Assembly (NCBI RefSeq): GCF_022385335.1 | Contig: NZ_CP092431.1 | Span: 9,920,001-9,984,000 of the forward strand | Origin: Streptomyces deccanensis | GTDB taxonomy: Bacteria > Actinomycetota > Actinomycetes > Streptomycetales > Streptomycetaceae | DNA length: 64,000 bases | Direction of reading: 5' to 3' | Shown here: positions 59,771 through 64,000 of the stretch, in pieces | Layout: each line of letters opens with the position of its first letter | Position numbering within the stretch: the first letter of the stretch is position 1 | The notes under the pieces: generated by a model | Seen by the model: only the letters and a program-made list of their open reading frames with translations | The model's database searches: none | Told to the model about the DNA's origin: nothing | Made by a program: the position numbers and the translations under genes

Positions 59771-60053
59771 GCCCGGGCTTTTCCGGCCGGAATGGCCGGA
59801 GAGCACGCTCGACGACATCATCGACCAGGTCGCGATGGGCGAATTGATCGTGCTGGTGGGGGCGAGCGCGACCGACCGGATCGGATCCGCCGTCGTGGCG
59901 GTTCCGGTGACGGATGTGCCATCGACGCAACTGGTGCTGACATGGGGTCCGGGCATCCCGGCCGCGACACGAGACGCATTCGTACGCACGGCCAAGAGTG
60001 TGACGGCCAAACACGTGCGCGCGGCGGAGAGCCCCGACTCTATGGCGGTATGA
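59771..60053 (+). pseudogene. C-terminal fragment of a LysR-family regulator
   Basis: From LPGLFRPEWPESTLDDIIDQ through VAMGELIVLVGASATDR to RDAFVRTAKSVTAKH the sequence reads as the end of a LysR effector domain. The DNA-binding half is absent and no start is present. It abuts the HAD remnant, so a deletion joined the two. Confidence 0.65.
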
Positions 60054-60201
60054 GGCACTTCCGGCACATCAATGCGCTGCCCACCGGGACCCCACCCCGA
60101 CCATCGACGATCTCGACGACCATCGACGATTTCCTCGACGAGGTCGAATGGCTGGCCGAAGCCGGGCCTTCCCCCGCGGAGGTGGACACGCGTCGGGGTG
60201 G

Positions 60202-61101
60202 TTATGCGGCCAGCGTGAGCTTATCGGACTCCTGCCGGTGCTGATTTTCGTAGGCCATGGGGCTGAGGTGTCCGTTGGCGGAGTGCCTGCGGCGGGTGTT
60301 GTAGCGGGTGAGCCACCGGAAGACGGTCCGTCGGCACAGTTCCGCTCCCGGGTAGTGGTGGGCGCCGCGCAGGGTCTCGCGCTTGAGGGTGGCGTGGAAG
60401 CTCTCGCAGGCGGCGTTGTCGGCGGAGGTGCCGACCGAGCCCATGGACTGGGTGACCCCCAACTCGCCGCACAAGTCGGCGAATTCACGCGATGTGTACT
60501 GGGCGCCGTGATCGGAGTGGAAGATCGCGCCGCTCAGACCGCCGCGGGTGGCGGCTGCCATGTGCAGGGCGTCGGCGACGAGTTCGGTGCGCATGTGGGC
60601 GGCGATGGACCAGCCGACCACCCGGCGGCTGAAGCAGTCCAGGACAGTGGCCAGATAGAGGAAGTCGCCGTCCCCGGTGGGAAGGTAGGTGATGTCGCCC
60701 ATGTACTTGATCCCGGGCGCGGGGGCGGTGAAGTCCCGCTGGAACAGGTCCGGGACCGGTGTCACCGACGGCTCCGGGATCGTGGTGCGGACCCGTCTTC
60801 GCAGGCGTATGCCCGCTATGGAGAACTTGCGCATCACGCGGGCCACCCGTTTCTCATTGATCTTGCGGCCCTCGGCACGGAGCTCGGCGGTGATCCGCGG
60901 GGAGCCGTAGGCACCGTCGGAGTCGGCGTGGACGGCGCGGATCTGTTCGGCCAGGGCCCGGTCGGCGGCCTGCCGCGCGGTCCGCGCGTCGGCCGCGTCC
61001 CGCCACTTGTAGTAGCTGGAACGGTTCACGCCCAGCACCTGGCACAACCGCTTCACGCCGAAGGCGTCCCGGTGGTCGTGGACGAACTGGAAGCGGTTCA
61101 C
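60202..61101 (-). CDS. IS3-family transposase OrfB (DDE catalytic subunit)
   Basis: A 299-residue integrase-fold transposase. The HTH_21-like N-terminal domain (GSPRITAELRAEGRKINEKRV) is followed by the DDE core: Asp in YMGDITYLPTGDG, Asp in FHSDHGAQYTS and Glu in ACESFHATLKRE, then YNTRRRHSANGHLSPM. All three catalytic acids are present, so it may be active. GTG at 61101 overlaps the OrfA stop by 4 bp, rather than the programmed frameshift common in IS3 elements. Confidence 0.92.
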   Translation of the reverse strand: MNRFQFVHDHRDAFGVKRLCQVLGVNRSSYYKWRDAADARTARQAADRALAEQIRAVHADSDGAYGSPRITAELRAEGRKINEKRVARVMRKFSIAGIRLRRRVRTTIPEPSVTPVPDLFQRDFTAPAPGIKYMGDITYLPTGDGDFLYLATVLDCFSRRVVGWSIAAHMRTELVADALHMAAATRGGLSGAIFHSDHGAQYTSREFADLCGELGVTQSMGSVGTSADNAACESFHATLKRETLRGAHHYPGAELCRRTVFRWLTRYNTRRRHSANGHLSPMAYENQHRQESDKLTLAA

Positions 61102-61454
61102 CAGTTCGTCTCGTCGGCGAAATACTTGGCCGCCTTGCGCAGGATGTCCCGCTCGGTGGCCAGCTTCCGTTCGCTCGCCTCAAGCTCGGCCACCCGGGCC
61201 TCCAGCTGCCGGATCCGCTCGTCCGGGTCGGCGGACGGTGCCGGCTGTCCTGCCCGGGCCGGCGCTGCCCCACCTGACCGAGCGGCCGCGGGGGCGACGC
61301 CGCGACGCTCCCGGTCCCGCAGCACCCACTCACGCAGCGTCGCCCTGTTGATGCCCAGGTCAGCGGCGATGCTCTTGTAGGTCGCCCCGGGCGTGGACTC
61401 GTACAGGGCCACGGCATCGGCCTTGAACTCGTCCGAGTAGTCCTTCATCGCCAT
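61098..61454 (-). CDS. IS3-family transposase OrfA (DNA-binding subunit)
   Basis: A 118-residue protein with an N-terminal helix-turn-helix (KDYSDEFKADAVALYESTPG, SIAADLGINRATLREWV) and a C-terminal leucine-zipper-like coil (DERIRQLEARVAELEASERK). It binds the IS ends and helps OrfB. ATG at 61454 is chosen because an upstream GTG lies within the terminal repeat. Confidence 0.9.
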   Translation of the reverse strand: MAMKDYSDEFKADAVALYESTPGATYKSIAADLGINRATLREWVLRDRERRGVAPAAARSGGAAPARAGQPAPSADPDERIRQLEARVAELEASERKLATERDILRKAAKYFADETNW

Positions 61455-61597
61455 CGGCGGTGTTCTCGCTTCCTCCGGATCAAGCAGATCCAGTATCAGC
61501 GTGTCCACCACTCAGGGGGAGGCCCCGCCGGCGGTAGCGATTTCCCCGCTTACGTCTCGGTCCTGTGCAGCCTGGCTCAGAGCTCGGCCCGCGGCGG

Positions 61598-61993
61598 TCA
61601 CAAGGCAATCAGACCGGCCGTCGTCTCCTTGAAGCCGCAGGTGTCGAAATAGAACGAGCGCAGGTGCTCCTCGAAGTCGACGTGGAGCCATTCACACTTC
61701 GCGGCACGCGCTTCGTGAGCCGCAGCTGCGACCAAGGCGGCGCCGACACCTCTCTTTTGGCGATGCCGGGCGACCACCGTGTCCAGGATGAAGGCGTGGA
61801 CTCCGCCGTCCCAGGCCACATTGACGAACCCGATCAGTGAGCCGTCTTCCCAGGCGCAGACCCAGCCGAGACTGTGGCGCTCAAGTCGTTCTCGCCAGTC
61901 GGTCCGAGTAACAGGGTGGCCGAAGCCGTCCGCGTGCAGGGCGTTGAGGGCAGCGTCGTCGAAGTCGCCCCGCCACTCGTACTTGATCGTCAC
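61598..61993 (-). CDS. GNAT family N-acetyltransferase
   Basis: A 131-residue GNAT acetyltransferase. Acetyl-CoA-binding segment VARHRQKRGVGAALVAAAAHEA is followed by LHVDFEEHLRSFYFDTCGFKET, the usual closing strand. The acceptor is unknown. It lies between the IS element and the RICIN-sialidase pair, without operon partners, and its base composition is somewhat lower in GC than its neighbours. Confidence 0.87.
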   Translation of the reverse strand: MTIKYEWRGDFDDAALNALHADGFGHPVTRTDWRERLERHSLGWVCAWEDGSLIGFVNVAWDGGVHAFILDTVVARHRQKRGVGAALVAAAAHEARAAKCEWLHVDFEEHLRSFYFDTCGFKETTAGLIAL

Positions 61994-62212
61994 GTCTCGA
62001 TCGTAAGGTCCGTGCCGCTTTCGGCGTGGTGGTGGCGGTCAGCGCAGAGTACGGCTGGTTGGTGACAAGGGAATTCCAGGCACTGTTCGAGGGCGAGTAG
62101 ACGCAGCGTCAAAACGTTGTAGATCCAGTGATAACGACAGTGTCAGGACCCGCTCCGCATTCTGGTGGCGTGATGAGCACGTACGTTGCACCCGAATCGA
62201 GAGAACTCCTCC

Positions 62213-62806
62213 ATGGGTAGACCCTTCCGGATTCCCCTCGCCATGGCGGCCGTCGCCCTGCTGGCCGCGCCTGTCCTGACCGGATCGTCACTCACCGGCA
62301 CGGCGACGGCGGCGGCGACCACCAACACCACCACGACCACCACCAGAACCACCAACACCACCACGACCGCGGCGGTCACCGCCGAGGCCGCGGCGGACCC
62401 CGTCTACGCCCGGCTCTACAACCAGGGCACCGGAAAGTGCCTCGCCGTGCCGGGCCCCAACACGGACGTCGAAGGCGCCGAGCTGATCCAGTGGACGTGC
62501 AGCACCAGCGAGACCCAGTACTGGGCGCTCATTCCCGTGACGGGTGGCTACCAGGTGAAGAACCTGGCGAGCGGAAGATGTCTCGCCGTGGCGAGCAACA
62601 GCAAGGTCCAGGGCGCCATCTCCGTCCAGTCGACCTGTGACGGCGGTGGCGGCGGCGTGCAGGTCTGGGCACACGACTCCATCGACCGGCTGACGAACGC
62701 CAACAGCAAGTTCTGCCTGGCCGTCCTCAGCACCGAAACGGCCAACGGAGTCAAGCCCGCTCAGTGGACCTGCGGCACGAACAAGGATCAGCAATGGCTC
62801 TGGTAA
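62213..62806 (+). CDS. Secreted RICIN-type lectin domain protein
   Basis: A 197-residue secreted protein. A signal peptide (IPLAMAAVALLAAPVLTG) leads to a Thr-rich linker (TTNTTTTTTRTTNTTTT) and a single beta-trefoil RICIN domain with three repeats (KCLAVPGPNTDVEGAELIQW, RCLAVASNSKVQGAISVQ, FCLAVLSTETANGVKPAQW). It has no catalytic domain, so it is probably a sugar-binding accessory protein. Its stop overlaps the start of the sialidase-like gene by 13 bp, so translation is coupled. Confidence 0.85.
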   Translation: MGRPFRIPLAMAAVALLAAPVLTGSSLTGTATAAATTNTTTTTTRTTNTTTTAAVTAEAAADPVYARLYNQGTGKCLAVPGPNTDVEGAELIQWTCSTSETQYWALIPVTGGYQVKNLASGRCLAVASNSKVQGAISVQSTCDGGGGGVQVWAHDSIDRLTNANSKFCLAVLSTETANGVKPAQWTCGTNKDQQWLW

Positions 62807-63969
62807 CGGAACAACGTGCCTCGCGACAGCCCCGGCCGGCCCTCCTGGCAGGTCTCCTCGGTCTCGTCGCCGCGCTGCTCGTGACCCTGCTCATCGCCCC
62901 GGACCGCGCGTCCGCCGCGAGTATCTCCGCCCCGAAGGTCGCCTACCAGAACACGGCGACCGAGGGCGACGGGCCCCGCACCCCCGACATCATCAGCACG
63001 AGCGCGAACGACGCGGTCGTGGTGTGGCGGGAGGGCACCACCGCCACCGTGATCACCGACACCTCGGGACCCGTCGTGGACCACGGGTACATCCGGTACT
63101 CGTACACCACCGACGGCGGCGCGAGCTGGAGCCGTCCGCAGACGCTGGCGCAGGAGACCAGCGAACACTCCTGGCACTACGTCGAGCTCTACAAGACGGG
63201 CGACCGCATCCTCGCGTACATGGGCAGAACCTCGCCCGCCAACCGCAGAGGCCTGCCGATCGACGCCATCGTCGCCAAGGAGAGCACCGACGGGGGGCAC
63301 ACCTGGCACGACTTCACCGTCAATCTGCCGCTCGCCGACCACGGGAACCTCGCCCTCGCCGGACGTCCGGTCCAGATGGCCGACGGAAGATACGTCATGC
63401 CGGCCTGGTGGACAGGCAGGCAGGTCGGGGCGCTGTACTCCGACAACCTCCGCGACTGGACGGCCGGCACCGCCGCCCCGAACCCGACCGACCACCTGCC
63501 CGGCGAACCGCAGTTGGTCATCTCGCAGGACGACCCGAACAAACTGCTCATGGTCGCCCGCAGCAGTCCCCCTGACGGCACATCACCGACGTTCGCTCTG
63601 ACGGCCACCAGCACGAACGGCGGCGAGTCCTGGAGCAACCTCGCGTTGGACACCAACGTGCCCAACAACGACTCCAAGAGCTACTTCACCAAGGACAGCA
63701 CCGGCCGGTATCTGACCATCTACAACACCGACTCGGACCCGATCCGGCAGGTCCTGAACTACCGGACCAAGAACCCCGGTAGCGCCTGGTCGAGCAGCAA
63801 GCTGTTCGCCAACCCCGCCGGCCCCACCGACCCGACACCGGCCGGCACCGGCGCCGGCTGGGACACCTACCCGATGGGCGACGAGTACGCGCCCGGCAAG
63901 TACTTCATCGTCTGGGAGCACGACACCTCGGCCATCCTGGTGAGCAAGCTCGACATCTCCGACACGTAA
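62794..63969 (+). CDS. Secreted sialidase-fold (BNR repeat) protein
   Basis: A 391-residue secreted beta-propeller. The signal peptide is LLAGLLGLVAALLVTLLIAP, cleaved near ASA. Asp-box repeats YTTDGGASWSRP, ESTDGGHTWHDF and TSTNGGESWSN mark the sialidase fold; an early Arg in VVWREG could be part of the Arg triad. It is an exo-sialidase or related exo-glycosidase. Coupling to the RICIN protein suggests that the pair works together, the lectin as a separate chain. ATG at 62794 follows AAGGA. Confidence 0.82.
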   Translation: MALVTEQRASRQPRPALLAGLLGLVAALLVTLLIAPDRASAASISAPKVAYQNTATEGDGPRTPDIISTSANDAVVVWREGTTATVITDTSGPVVDHGYIRYSYTTDGGASWSRPQTLAQETSEHSWHYVELYKTGDRILAYMGRTSPANRRGLPIDAIVAKESTDGGHTWHDFTVNLPLADHGNLALAGRPVQMADGRYVMPAWWTGRQVGALYSDNLRDWTAGTAAPNPTDHLPGEPQLVISQDDPNKLLMVARSSPPDGTSPTFALTATSTNGGESWSNLALDTNVPNNDSKSYFTKDSTGRYLTIYNTDSDPIRQVLNYRTKNPGSAWSSSKLFANPAGPTDPTPAGTGAGWDTYPMGDEYAPGKYFIVWEHDTSAILVSKLDISDT

Positions 63970-64000
63970 CCCGACCGGCTCCGCCGACCCGGTTGCTTCC

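Larger units (their letters stand above)
60183..61507 (-). mobile_element. IS3-family insertion sequence
   Basis: An approximately 1.3-kb element with two transposase genes on the minus strand. Ends carry an inverted repeat beginning TGGACACGC (60183-60191, complement 61499-61507), extendable by two bases. No clear target duplication is seen. It lies next to truncated genes. Confidence 0.8.

Noticed and set aside
60180..61511. Target-site duplication flanking the IS3 element
   Set aside because: The 3-4 bases on the two sides do not match.
1..64000. tRNA, rRNA or CRISPR arrays
   Set aside because: No clover-leaf-type segment, rRNA core or regularly spaced direct repeats were seen; tandem repeats found are coding or gene-junction expansions.

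Overview
The window is high-GC actinobacterial DNA. Strong GC3 bias, GTG starts, Tat- and lipobox-type secreted sugar-binding proteins, a mycothiol-type maleylpyruvate isomerase and a sugar ABC importer with no ATPase of its own all point to Streptomyces or a close relative. It reads as an accessory chromosomal region rich in catabolic clusters, each with its own regulator. No rRNA, tRNA, CRISPR or replication origin was seen.

1-10 kb: a LacI-controlled cluster (extradiol dioxygenase, divergent enolase, NADPH-FMN reductase, FAH-family hydrolase, MFS transporter, 2-hydroxyacid dehydrogenase, APH-fold kinase, cupin). Five copies of a 16-bp CG-centred palindrome sit in its promoter regions and define the regulon. 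11.7-16.4 kb: a complete 3-hydroxybenzoate/gentisate pathway (6-hydroxylase, maleylpyruvate isomerase, fumarylpyruvate hydrolase, gentisate dioxygenase) with overlapping genes, divergent from an IclR regulator. 17-19.6 kb: esterase and SDR genes facing a TetR gene across an operator array. 19.7-24.5 kb: a dicarboxylate carrier, glycerate kinase, LysR regulator and tartrate-dehydrogenase-type enzyme, a probable tartrate-to-2-phosphoglycerate route; two matching LysR boxes tie it together.

24.6-26.8 kb holds decayed genes and lower-GC cargo. 26.8-33.6 kb is mixed: a GlxA-type regulator, dienelactone hydrolase, TetR, a DUF4157 protein resembling effectors of contractile injection systems, small DUF2945/DUF3140 proteins and a quinone reductase. 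33.7-40 kb holds a second aromatic cluster (intradiol dioxygenase, two-component flavin monooxygenase, TetR) containing a deletion scar that joins pieces of an alcohol dehydrogenase and an LLM oxidoreductase. 40-51.4 kb is a plant-polysaccharide locus: GH2 and GH42 enzymes, an ABC importer, a LacI regulator and a secreted propeller protein with RICIN modules.

51.5-56.9 kb is the most novel part: a probable RiPP locus with a 51-residue precursor (core AAVSTCRAWYCL), a stand-alone LanM-type dehydratase domain (DUF4135) fused to a DUF6624-like domain with no LanC cyclase, and two JmjC/cupin-fold proteins, one with an intact iron site and one without. Regulators of LysR and ArsR type follow. The window ends with truncated genes beside an IS3-family element, a GNAT enzyme, and secreted RICIN and sialidase-like proteins.
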